DNA from: Phoronis australis
Lineage: Eukaryota; Phoronida; Phoronidae
Reading direction: 5' to 3'
Assembly (NCBI GenBank): GCA_002633005.1
Contig: NMRA01000101.1
Location: forward strand, 418,115 to 482,114
DNA length: 64,000 bases
Shown: one piece after another, positions 34,661 to 47,100 of the stretch
Numbering within the stretch: position 1 is the stretch's first letter
How the letters are laid out: each line of letters opens with the position of its first letter
Translations under genes and position numbers: made by a program
The notes under the pieces: model-generated
Told to the model about the DNA's origin: nothing
What the model saw: only the letters and a program-made list of their open reading frames with translations
Databases searched by the model: none

Positions 34661-34819
34661 TCACGTACAGCAGCCGCCTCCACAGTTTCACCAAGGAGTG
34701 TAGTAGTACACTCCTTGGTTTCGCCCTGAGTGTACTAGTACACTCCTTGTTTAACGCTACATGAGTGTCACCTATTGGTGAATTTTTTAACTCCATATAC
34801 ACGAATTCTAATTTACGTA

Positions 34820-35137
34820 ATGGCGCGGTTTGTTTCGCAGCATGGAAAATCTTGGTTCAGGTTGTTGAACCATGACAGATGTTTATTACGTGATGTCATA
34901 CATGGGCCAAGAAATGCCTCTTTGTGGCTGACAAGATGTAAATCATCCTACGCCGCTGACGATCATGCCTTACAAACCGTAAGAGATGAAGATTTCGAAG
35001 CACCATTCAAAAAGGTTAACCTGGCATTCGATAATGGCAAAGAAGCCTACCGAAGTAAAAGTACTTGGGAACTACTACGAGGCCTACTCGTCTTTAAGTT
35101 ATGCTCGGTCGACACCCTGGTCGTTAATAGTAACAAA
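34820..35137 (+). CDS. PRODH: PRODH exon 1, copy B (presequence)
   Basis: 106 codons, phase 0 exit at GTGAGT. An in-frame ATG at 34775 would add 15 residues; I prefer 34820 because copy A has only this start and the sequence from here is an arginine-rich presequence. Confidence 0.88.
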
Positions 35138-38100
35138 GTGAGTGAATTCTTCCATTTTGCATGTAGGCCTATATATTAGAAGTTGACAGCAATCAAACAC
35201 ATGCTGTAGAATTTGTAGTAAACACGAGTTCGCAAGCAGTCACTTTGTTCTAACGGAAACACTGTTTTGGGATATTTGGAGACTAGTGTGTTCTTGTTAG
35301 CTTGTAATTATCGTCAACATGTCAGTGCCGTGTTCAGTGTTTTCAATCTTCTCAAACAATAGCCCACTGCGCATTAAAGTCAAGACTATTGTTTACACTA
35401 CTGGTCTTGACAGGAAGTTTAGGCCTACTATTAAACACACAAATGACCTTTTGGGTCAGTGTTGTATTTGCAGGGTGACACAGGACTTGTGCCAAATTGT
35501 ATAGGTAAAACAAAATGTTAATTCAATGAACTTGGTGTTTTTTGTTGCTGTTTGTAACGAAATGCTTAGCTTTTGAAAAATTCAAGATGCAAAAATATTC
35601 ATATATAAAATTCCTAAGGTGCTCGGGAGTATAAGTAAGAAGAGCCCTAAAGGAATACATGTCAAGTTGTTGTGATGGAATCGATGCATTATTTCTGGTC
35701 TGACCCTCCATGCTATGTTTTGTATTGAAAAAGCCAATGCTGGGTATTTTAAGTGGTAGCAACATGTCACCTATTTCACTGAGCATTTTTGTCTGCACAC
35801 ATTCACTGACTGTAGTCACTCTTGTTGTGTTTTTCAGTATCTTGGGTGGCTTCTATGAAATGAGTTCATAATGATAGATTACATCATCTTATCTTACATA
35901 TTTTTGTCAAAACAAGAACTATGATCTTGCAATCTTTTTAAGAATAAGACTACCGGCAATTTTTTCCGGCTGCTGAGCTTTCGAATAGATTAAATCAACA
36001 TTTAGAGATGAAAGAGGAAATTGTTGGAGACCATGGGAAAACAAAATGCAGCTGGGAGCGGAATAAATATCTGCCGGAATATTCTCTGAAATTCTAAAAA
36101 ATGCCACCATTGATCAAGTAATTCATAATCGTACCTGCGTGAACCGTGATGGAACATTATTTAAATGCCTATCTTTAAAATTGAAAAGGAGGAATGAAGA
36201 AAAGCTCGATGAAAAGCTTATCATGCTAATGACTAGATAAAGACCATTATACCACAATATTATGTAATAATCTATATGTATCTGATAATTTTATTAGCTC
36301 CACATATTCTTAAATCATAATCCTAAAGGTTATGTAATGTCCTGTTTTCACACTGGAAGACAGCACGGTGTTTTGAATCAAAATATGAATGCCATAAGTA
36401 GATGCTGTTAACCAAGACATCATGCTTCTGAACAAATTGTCTGCTTCACACTTTATTATAAGAAGATAATGGAGTCCTGTTGCTAGTACTTTTAAAACGT
36501 CACCTTTAGTACGTATTTACACGGGCATGCGTCAGAACCATCAACAACATGGCCCAGAGAATAAGCCTGCCTAGTGTTTGAGCTGAGGGCGAATTCTAAT
36601 TTGAAAACAAATGATTACATGCGTTTTTATTACAATGATGATTAGTAACGTTTTAAGCTTTATTTCACATTTTGTATTTTGGTAGTCACATTTACCTAGT
36701 AGTTTTGAATTAGTATTCTTCTAAACACATCAAAACGGTTTTCTTGATAACCAACAGGTGTCAAATACAAAGTGGTTAATACTCTCATTCCCATCTATAT
36801 TGCTTACCAACTTTGAAGGGAAGTGAGGATTTTAGGAGGTCGTTTTATGTCGTTAGTCAAATGTATTGAAAAGTTAAAATCCTAGAGTACATTCCCATCA
36901 TAAGTTTACCTTGGATGATTTCGTCCAAATGGTCAGTTGGTGCATTTTGATTAAAAAACATTGAATCAGTAGCAAAAGACCAATATAGTTTTAATACTTC
37001 AAAATTTTGAATTTTTCTGAATTGATGTTTCAGTGACAACCAACAATTTAATAGTAGAAATTCAGGGCGTACGTCCATCACGTATGTCATCACACTCACT
37101 CAACTTGCATCGAGTGGTCTGACAAAAAATTGTTAGAAGATATCAACAAAGAAATTAATATGCTGTTCTTTGCAAACATTCCACTAAATCGTCATATAAA
37201 ACAAAAAATTGTTACTAAATGCAACTCACAGAATATTAATGTTAATTTTTTCAAAAATTCAAATTCTCTGCATACGTCCGTCACGCCCCTTTAAAGACAA
37301 TTTTCTCTGTCAGGTAAAAAGATATGAGAAAGTTTGATACATGCTTTGAAAGCTATTGACGAGACCTAACAATTGATGTCTTAATTATTTTCCTAGGATG
37401 AATATTTTTTCACAATTGATCAAAATGTTCTCTGATTGTAATTCTTGAATTTGGAATGGACAACCTTGTGTTACTTAGTGCATTTTTGAAATTTTGTACA
37501 AGTTCCAACCTTGGGCAAAATAATTTATTTTTCATTGTCCCATTTACTGAAGACTATTTACCGTACTGTGTTCTATCACGGTTTTTGACTTGTATCAAAC
37601 TTCACATCATTTCAGTTAATGAAACTAAGTCGACGGTTGCTGGGAAGGAGACTGTTCAGCAAAGTTATGCAGGGGACATTCTATGGTCACTTTGTCGCTG
37701 GAGCTGACCATGAGGACATCAAACCTACTATACATAGAAACCTGACCTATGGAGTTAAGTCTATACTTGACTATAGTGCTGAGAGTGATCTGACTGAAGA
37801 ACAAGCCACCCGAGCTGAAATGAGGTATGTGTGACTATACAGGTGATTCAAACATTTTTGACTTGCAGTCTCCATGTAGCTAAGGAGCACAATCATTCTA
37901 GACAACTAGAAGCTAAATACGACAGCATTATTAATAAGTAGCTTAGGACTCGTGACTACTGTACTGACAGGCCCAGCTGTCTTGTTTGTTTCATTTCCTT
38001 CTCTTGTCAACCAGGTTTGGCATCCTCAGTTCCAATTTGGCTACCTGGGAATTTCGCCAGGTCTCATTTGATGAGTTGATGTTATGCTAAGCGTCCAACC

Positions 38101-41100
38101 CTGGGCATTATTCTGGAGGAATATGGAAATTCAATTTAATTAAAACTGTTGAAATTTAGTAACTAGACATTTAATTGATGCTTCTCTACCTACAAAGCCC
38201 CATATCTTAATCAAATGGAGAACCGCACCATCTTTTGGAAGAATGAGTGTTGTAGTACTGCACTTCCTAGTGGAAATTTATTTTTTTTTACATTGTCAGC
38301 TCTCAGGGGGGACTTATTTTGCTCATGGACCTCATTTGTTAATAGCTTTTTGTCTTGAACACAGTTTCTGTCCCGAGTTGGAGTTCTCTCCCCATGTACA
38401 CCTATTCTGTTCATACTACACATTTCTTCATAAACTACATTCTTTTTCACCTGTGACGTAGGTAAGAAATACGGCGTGTTTTACACCAGGTAACAAGTTG
38501 TTGGTGAAGTGCGTCAAATCTCTAATGGGAACATTTGATGACGTTTATGAGAAAAGGATTTTGTTAGCAACAATAGAATTGCGGCTCATGAGAAAACAAA
38601 ATCAGCTTGTAGTCATTAGGTTCTGGAGGTGCTTTAAAAATAGATTCATGAATACTGTACTTTAACCTTGGAATTTTAATTTGGTTTAAAAAAATAATTG
38701 CAGGTGGTCTGGTACACGTACCAGACGTGCGCAGGCCGTGCATTTGGGCCCATTGCACTGTTCACCTGGAAATATTTTTGTGCTTTATTAATATATAGTT
38801 AAAACTGAGCTGAGGAGCTAGAAATCTGACTCAAGGGTCTAGCATTGTGGCCCAGTACGACTCGAACCCACGACCTCGAGTAAAGAAGGCGGGCACCATC
38901 ACACTAGGCCACACTGCCTCCTCTTAATTTGGTTTTCCTCATCATTTATAGGGGGTTCTTTTCAAATGTAAAAAGTTTCAACGTTTTAAATTGTACATTT
39001 GATGTTGATTTTGATGAAAATGACAAAATGTTTGAAATTTAGAGTTCATGTGCATTGTGACATCAAAGTGATTGTTTATGGTTCAACTAACCAACAGGGC
39101 CTCAACTCTTTGGACCAGTTTGGGGTTCCTGTGGGCTGTGTTAGTATTTCATGTCTTTTTCAATTCCATTTTCCATTTAATTTTTTGGGTTGACATTTCA
39201 ATGTGTTACTGCTAATTTCGCCTGCTACTGCTGTATGTTGTGTGGCAACTGGTCTTAAGAGCCTATCTCAATTTAAACAAACTCACGATTATCCATGGTT
39301 CATATAATTCACACATTGCACTGGGCTCAGTGCTTAGCATAACCTCTACTTGCCAAATGTGACCAGACAAAAGTACCAGGTCTCCATATAGGAAATGAAC
39401 TCACCAAAACTAGGAAACCCCATTTATGATCGACATATGTCCCGAATAATAGATAAATGATACGCGCCTCGCAAGCTCGTTACCAGAGATGAAAAGGAGA
39501 CTGAGGTAGGCGACATAAGGTCATTTATTATGACTAATACAATTACAATATAATGAATACAGGTAAATAGCATAAAAATGGTAATCTCTGGTAAAATGGG
39601 CAATAAAAAAGAGCCACAAGAGATGTTGTAAGACAGCTCATGCCCATCCCCATATTTGGCAATGTGAACACTCTGGCCTTCACACATGACGCATGATTAC
39701 CAATATTGGAAAATGAAATGAACATCTGAATTGAAAAAGCACAACATCTGGAGCTATGCCAAAGTGTAGTGGACAAATGTCTGCTGCATCACTCAAAACA
39801 TCCAGTCGTTTACTTCCTATTGTAGTTAAAGCACATGCTTGGATATGTGCGGAGGGCGACTGGGTGACTGCTAAAGATTTTCCATGTGTCCGTTTAATGG
39901 TGTATCCTTAGACAAGTGGGTACTTTTCTTTTCATGCACCTTTTGTCATTTCAGATCATGCACTTCAGCTGTGGAGGATAGCAAAGGTAGATCTGTTGTA
40001 TTGGCATTAATTTAATTGTCTGTTATTAAATCATATTGTCAAAAGGTTGAAAAAACTTTTCAAATGTTACTTTCAGTTAATTTTAGTTTCGCATACTAAC
40101 ATAAAATTGTTGCCTAGTCTGGTCACAGCTTGAAAGCGTTTTATGACCTCTCTCAGTAGTGGTTGTGGCTGGCATGGAATAATATTGATACCTGGGGGTA
40201 GCTGGGTATTTGCTATTCATGAAATCCTTTACCAGACAGTTTCCTCCACCTACTTATGTGTCATTAGTCTATTCAGGACTGTCATGACTGATAAGTTGTT
40301 GGAAGCAGATCTCTTTGTTACTAAACAAACTCTTCTCTGATGATGAGAAATGATGCTATTTATTCATGCTTGCCATAAGGAACACATATGAGATTCTTCT
40401 TTGTCATGCTTTTTGGCCCACGTTTGGCCTTTGCAGCCAACATCTACTGAGATCAGTTAATTTGGCATCTGAGTTGGACACACTTGTTAATTAAATCCAG
40501 GTAATCCAAAATAGAGCTGCCAGAGCTATCCTGGGTACTAGAACTAGGGACACCAAGGTTGATGACTTATTCTCCATGCTTGGATTTATGAAAGTAAAAC
40601 AAATAAATATCTCTCTGCCTGTTGCATGTACAGGTGTGTCATTGGCTTGACTCCAACAAATCTCGGCCTGAAATTCAGTAGCTGTCAAGTTATATATTCT
40701 TCCGTTGCTGGTAATGTTTCTATTAACAAATAAAACTGAGACCGGCAAGAGGTCTTTTATTCATCCTGCTGCTACAATATGGAATTCTCTTAGCCCAGAA
40801 ATTAAACGGTTCGATTCAATTAATACTTTCAAACGTAGTATTAAAAAGTGGTTGTAATTTACCTAATCATTCTTACACCTTACCTGTCTTAACTATGTCA
40901 TTTTTCATTGTTATAAATACTCTTACTATTTAGTATCATCCCTTTACTTATTTTATCTCTCTTAGTCAAATTTTCATCATCCTTCGTCATGTATTTATTA
41001 ATCTCAACATGTATTTAATTATTGTTTTACTACTTTATTGTATTGTATTACTGTTTTATATTTTGTTGTTGAGGACCCTCTTGGAAAGAGTGCTGTCACT

Positions 41101-44100
41101 GAAAAGGCCACCCTCATTTAAAATAATACAATAACTAAAAAAATTAAAAATCACATGTAACGATGGGTCCCTACTAAAATATTTTAAATAACTTGCATTC
41201 CGTACGTCGTAGTAAAAAATAGATCAGAAATACTTATTTGTAATTCTTAATTAGATTTATCTAGTACCTACAAAATTTCGAAAAGATTGGTCAAAAGGTG
41301 ACAGAGCTGTTACTCTGATACCTGTGGTTGTTTTTTATTTGATACAAATACTCCACATAGTGAACTATGAGATATGTAGTAATCGTAACATAGATCAAAA
41401 ATGAAACGTTGGAGAATGAAAACATATTCTTGAAACTCAACTAAGTTTCATCTTGAAGCAGGTGTTCAAAACATGTCAATTTTGAGCGCAGTATTTTGAA
41501 AACAATATGGCCACCATGGCCGCCATTTTGGACCTGATTGTGACTTATTAAACTTATTAAAACAACAGGCTTGAAGTCATTAATGAAGTTACAGGTTTTG
41601 TTCAAGTTTCAAACCGTTCTGAGAACAAATAAGACGTGTAGTGAGTGAACAAACATACTTTTTCATTGGTCGAGATGGATAATTACCAGAATATTCTGGA
41701 GTATTTTCTCTTTTTCAAGTATTGAAGCCTATTTACTTGTAAGATGAATTATTGGTATATTTGAAGATCTTTTTTAATGAATATATAATATATTTAAGTG
41801 ATAATAATCTGTGGCAGATTTTCACCCACATTTACAGCTCAACATATTATATATTTATTGATATCTGTAGTAGTTTAGTTTGTCATAATATATATGATCT
41901 TTTCTTTCACTATAAACTAGCTTCAGTATCGCTTCGCATTTACCACATATGAAAATGTTTCTGGTTTAATTTTCTGAAAAAACTCTAAAAGTAATAAACT
42001 ATAATTAACCCATTCTAGTTATAGCTACCCTTGGTTTCCTGTACAGTGGCTCGCTACTGACTGTTAAAACTAGTCTTCTGTCCATGATCTGTTGCTGTTT
42101 GTAGGGCCATCTGTTCAGGAGGGCCGCTTCCGTGCCCACCAAGAGTTCGGGGATCGTAGGAAAAATGTTGTCAGTGCTAGAACATACATCTATGAAGGCG
42201 AGGAACAGTGTGATAAAAACATGGATATTTTCTTACGTGCCATTGACGTGGTGTCTGGTAAGTTATCATCATGTATTGTGTTGAGCCATATCTTGTAAAT
42301 TGTAATGTATTGAGTGGTATGTGGTAAGTTATTATCATGTATTGTGTTGAGCCATATCTTGTAAATTGTAATGTTTTGAGTGGTATGTGGTAAGTTATCA
42401 TCATGTATTGTGTTGAGCCATATCTTGTAAATTGTAATGTATTGAGTGGTATGTGGTAAGTTATCATCATGTATTGTGTTGAGCCATATCTTGTAAATTG
42501 TAATGTTTTGAGTGGTATGTGGTAAGTTATCATCATGTATTGTGTTGAGCCATATCTTGTAAATTGTAATGTTTTGAGTGGTATGTGGTAAGTTATCATC
42601 ATGTATTGTGTTGAGCCATATCTTGTAAATTGTAATGTTTTGAGTGGTATGTGGTAAGTTATCATCATGTATTGTGTTGAGCCATATCTTGTAAATTGTA
42701 ATGTTTTGAGTGGTATGTGGTAAGTTATCATCATGTATTGTGTTGAGCCATATCTTGTAAATTGTAATGTTTTGAGTGGTATGTGGTAAGTTATCATCAT
42801 GTATTGTGTTGAGCCATATCTTGTAAATTATAATTTGATGTATTGAGTGGTGTGTGGTAAGTTATCGTCATGTATTGTGTTGAGCGATGATATCTTTAAA
42901 GGAGAATGCCACCTGATTTAATAAGTTTTTTTTGCCGTCTTAATCGGTCTATATCCACATCGCCTCGCATACGGTCGACCTTACCTTGCCAAGAGGTGTC
43001 GCGTTAACCTGTGAAGAAGGTGAGAAACGACCCTAGCGACGTCAGTGGTTCATATGCAGAGTGAATGCCGCTACATTGCAGTGCATCGTTCCCGCTTGTC
43101 CAAACTAAGCAGCTGCGAGGAAAGCGGGTATATCGTTTTTTTTTTACTTCCTCGAGAGTCCGAAATGCTTAGGAAGTGGCTCATGGTAGTGAAGAGTGAA
43201 ATGTACGCTGTAAATAGCAAGTATGAGGCCGTGAAACATCTCCGTGTCTGTGGCCTGCACACGTCGATAATGCCTGACGAATGCTGGTTTACCAAATAAC
43301 TCCATACGTTCCGTTGTCTGAGCTTGTTCACGGCGCCTCTCTAGTATTTCTTCATCACTGTATTCCTGTTCGAATTGATAGCCTGTAAAACTTAACGATC
43401 CACCTGCGAAGTCGGGATTGATGAGCTCTAGCTCGTCCTAAGTCAGGATTGCGACGGTTGCCATGTTGGCGTTTATTACTGAGCGTTCTGTTCCAAAATG
43501 AATTATTCTCACCCTAACCAATACTTATATAAAACTGAAACAAAGTCTGTCTCATTAGATGCAATTTGTAATGCCTTTGGAGTGTTCGTGAGTGCACGAA
43601 ATGATTGGAGAAGCCAGCAATGAATAAATCACTGCATTACCGGCTTTAGGTGCAATAAAACTAATTGACGGGACACTGAGGCCGTGTGAGCTCATGCTAA
43701 TTTAGTGTTTGCTGGTAGAAACTGTTGTGAAACAACTCGATTTCCATCCCACGGCCAGGTGTTAGGGGAATCTTTATTTACATTTACATTACTCAAATAA
43801 TGATTGTCAATGTACAACTTCTGCTCTGACGGTGCTGTGGCCAAAGCGGAACCTGAATTCGTGACCCCGACGAGTAAGTAGATTTGCAGTTTCGTGGCTA
43901 ATTCATTAACATAATCACGTGCACATTACTTTGGCTCACTAGTATAGTATTTTCTTGACTGGAAGTTTAGTTTCCACTGAACTTTGGCTGGTTTATGTTC
44001 GTTATGTCTGATCAGTTTCCGAGCCACTGGCCGGGATAACGCGGAGTCAACTCCGGCCGCCGGGCCGCGACGGGCCTGATCGGGTTCCGACCCACTGGCC

Positions 44101-47100
44101 AGGATAACAAGCGTTGTTTACAACTAAAAAAATCACAAGTCTAAACAACACAGATCTAGGTTCTCCTGTCTGTATCTCATGGAAAGTTATCTCCGAACAG
44201 ACCCCAAACTCCTGCTACGGACCTTATTGAACTTCGTAGGCTACGGTGTGTCCAAATACCAATAAATCCGTAAGAGCGAAATAAAACAACATGTTTTTAT
44301 AAGAACTCGGTGTATTTTCAAGGGTTTTACATCGAAGTTTGATGATTTATTGGTGTTAAACGATGAATTCAAGCGATAAGCTGACATCAGTAACGCGTGT
44401 TGTGAACTGCTGAACAGACTGCGTGTGAAACTGATGACGTCATTGGATAATTTCGACACCTCCGTCTGCCGTCAGGTGTCAGTCAACGCAATCGTACATG
44501 TCGTTATGGAGTAGAACTACTCGATCTAAATTGATACAAATTATTTTGGGCGGCATGCTCCTTTAAGTTATAATGTAATATATCAGTGGTATATGGAAAG
44601 TCATCATGTCATGTAATGTGTTGAGTGATGTATGGTATGTTATCATTGTATAATGTTTTGAGTGGTGTTGGGTCGCCTTATGTTTTGTTCAGGTTCTGTG
44701 GTAAGAGAATCTGAATGTGGTTGGAGTTCAGGCTATGTGTGATAAGAGTTTTGTGGTGTGTGGCAAGGGTGCATACATAAGTGACATTCAAGCACAGGGG
44801 AACATCTCAGGGATGTCAATGTCTTTGGATCCTTTCAACGTGAACAGATAGTGGCAAGTGACATATTGTAGAGAAGTCTTAATTAACAGAGTATATGCTA
44901 AAGTTGGAAGGATTTAATGGCTTTTGATAACAATGAGATTTTGTTGGTTTAGCCAGTGTGAGGAGTAATTTTCAAAAAATCTTGCGGCTTATGGGGTGCC
45001 TATGGCATGGCAAATGTGTGATCCAGCTTTGCAGGCCCACCTGAGACAGAGTAGCGCTGGATTATACTTGTATTTCATGATCAGTTGTGACCTCATGTTA
45101 AGATTGTCTAGTGGCTGTGTTTAGAGCACCTGTCACTACCTTTGGCAACTGTAACATGACCTTTGATTACTTTCGTTTCATACCTTGCTGTCTTAGTAAT
45201 CATTGATTTATAAGTAATATTGGCCAAGCTTGGATAATGTTAACCTACATGGGGTAGCTACTGCTTACTCAGAGTAATCCTTCAATGCCACTTCTAAGGT
45301 TATATTATTTCATAGTGTTCCAGTTTTTCATTGGGTTTTGTCAAAAATAAGACTTCTCTCTATACTTTTTATGACAAAATTCTAGAGTTGCATACAGCAT
45401 TTGAGGGATGTTGATATCAATTTATAACAAAATTTGGGTTTTTCCCCCAACCCGTGCAAGTTTTTTTTGCTGGTTTTAGGAACTGATTTCATTTTTCTGG
45501 CGAAATTTTTTTCAATTTTTATTTTTAACCCTGTCCCGAGGAGGGTGTTTGAACCCCCTGAACCTCCCTGTAGATCAGCCTCTGATTAAGGTAAGTTTTA
45601 CTGCGTGAACCAATTACCAGCAGTTTGGTATAATGCCGGTTCTGTGTCACGTCATATTTAGTGATCTGTGTTGATTTGCAGGTTCCACAAATGCTACTGG
45701 TTTTGCCTGCATTAAACTGACGGCACTGGGTCGACCCCAGCTCTTGGTAAGTACATGATGATCTGATTTGAGGACACTTGCTGTTCTTTCATATTGTAGC
45801 TGCTAAATGCCGACTAGTTACTCCATCTAGTGTCGGGGATCAGAACCTGTCTAGTGGCCATTCGGTTCCCATCCATATTAGTTTTGTTGTAAAAAATGGC
45901 AACCACATTATGAAGTTCATTTATCAGATTTTTTAATAACAAACTTCATTTTTGCAGAGAACAGAAATCAATTTTGCTGAACACCAATGTGTGAGACCAC
46001 ATTACATTGTTCTCCCATTGACCACAATTTGTTCCATGGGATGGCAAACGAACAAGTTGGGCTGTTGACCAACCTAGCCAGTATCTTACACGGCTGATTT
46101 ACTACATTCTGGTAGTTATGGTTGCAGGACCAGCTCCCTTTTGTTCAATAATTGCTCTAATCTGATAACGTCCTTTCCAGCATGACTGGACAGTTATAAA
46201 CTGTTTGAACACAAACCAATAACAATTCTGAATTCCTCGTCAAATGCTGATCGTGTTTGGTTTTTGAATCACCAAAATCGCCCAACTACAACCAAAGTTA
46301 AAACAATCTATTCCGTCCGAAAATATACCAATGTATTGGGTTTGACTGTGTTCGTATGTGATTGGTTGTAAGGTGCAACCACTATACTTTTCATAACGTT
46401 TGAGGTACATAACTCTTATGTTTAATCTAAAACATTGTTTTTAGCAGTATATGCGACTTTAGTAACTATATTAGTCCTGATGTGTTGGCTTAATTTAGTT
46501 ACACATATTACCATCATGGTCAAATTGATTACAAAGCTAAGGTCACGTGGTTCCTATATACTACGATTTTCCCGCGCATTTAGCTCGATTACTGCAAAAC
46601 GTGTTGTGAATATGTTGTTAATTTTCATTTTATTCTCATAAAAACACACTGCAAGTATTCACACTCACACTAGCAGTGAGGTTGCCAGAGCTCATGAAAC
46701 CAGACGAAGAATTTTTATTTTGAGTTTTTCTAATGTAGAAATTTCCAATTTATTTTAAAATTTTACGAAGTAGGACTTTTAGAAAAAAAATACTCTTTGT
46801 CAAGGTCGAAAGCAAACATCCCAAGGAGTATGAAAATGCAGTTGAAGTCCTTGCAAACATTTTAAGTTAAGATACTGAGTGTTCCTGGATTTATGTGAGT
46901 TTATTTTACAAATTAAATTTTATTACACGTTAAAAAATTTATACTTGGATGTCCAGCACGATAAAAGCACGGATCCAAAAACAAAAGGCCGACTTCGACT
47001 GTCCTATTCATCGGAACAGCTACTATCGAACGTTTGGCTTTTAATGAAACGGGCTGCTGGGATCTGTCCCTCAGTAGTGCATATGATTTTGGATAAATCC

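Larger units (their letters stand above)
31546..34662. other. About 3.1 kb upstream of PRODH copy B that is absent from copy A
   Basis: Contains inverted cgtgaacttggaa motifs at 31685-31732 and 32025-32040, 255-bp repeat units at 32200-32420, and 180-bp tandem units at 34069-34660 with a related unit at 33480. No exon is recognised. Confidence 0.6.
34663..39023. repeat. PRODH exon 1-2 block, copy B
   Basis: Counterpart of 23246-27590. Unlike copy A it runs on into intron 2 and exon 3. Confidence 0.9.

Noticed and set aside
42177-42800. 207-codon minus-strand open frame with perfect 22-residue repeats
   Set aside because: It is produced by the 66-bp minisatellite, whose period is a multiple of three and has no stop in that frame. 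It lies antisense to the PRODH exon 4 border and has no composition of a real repeat protein.
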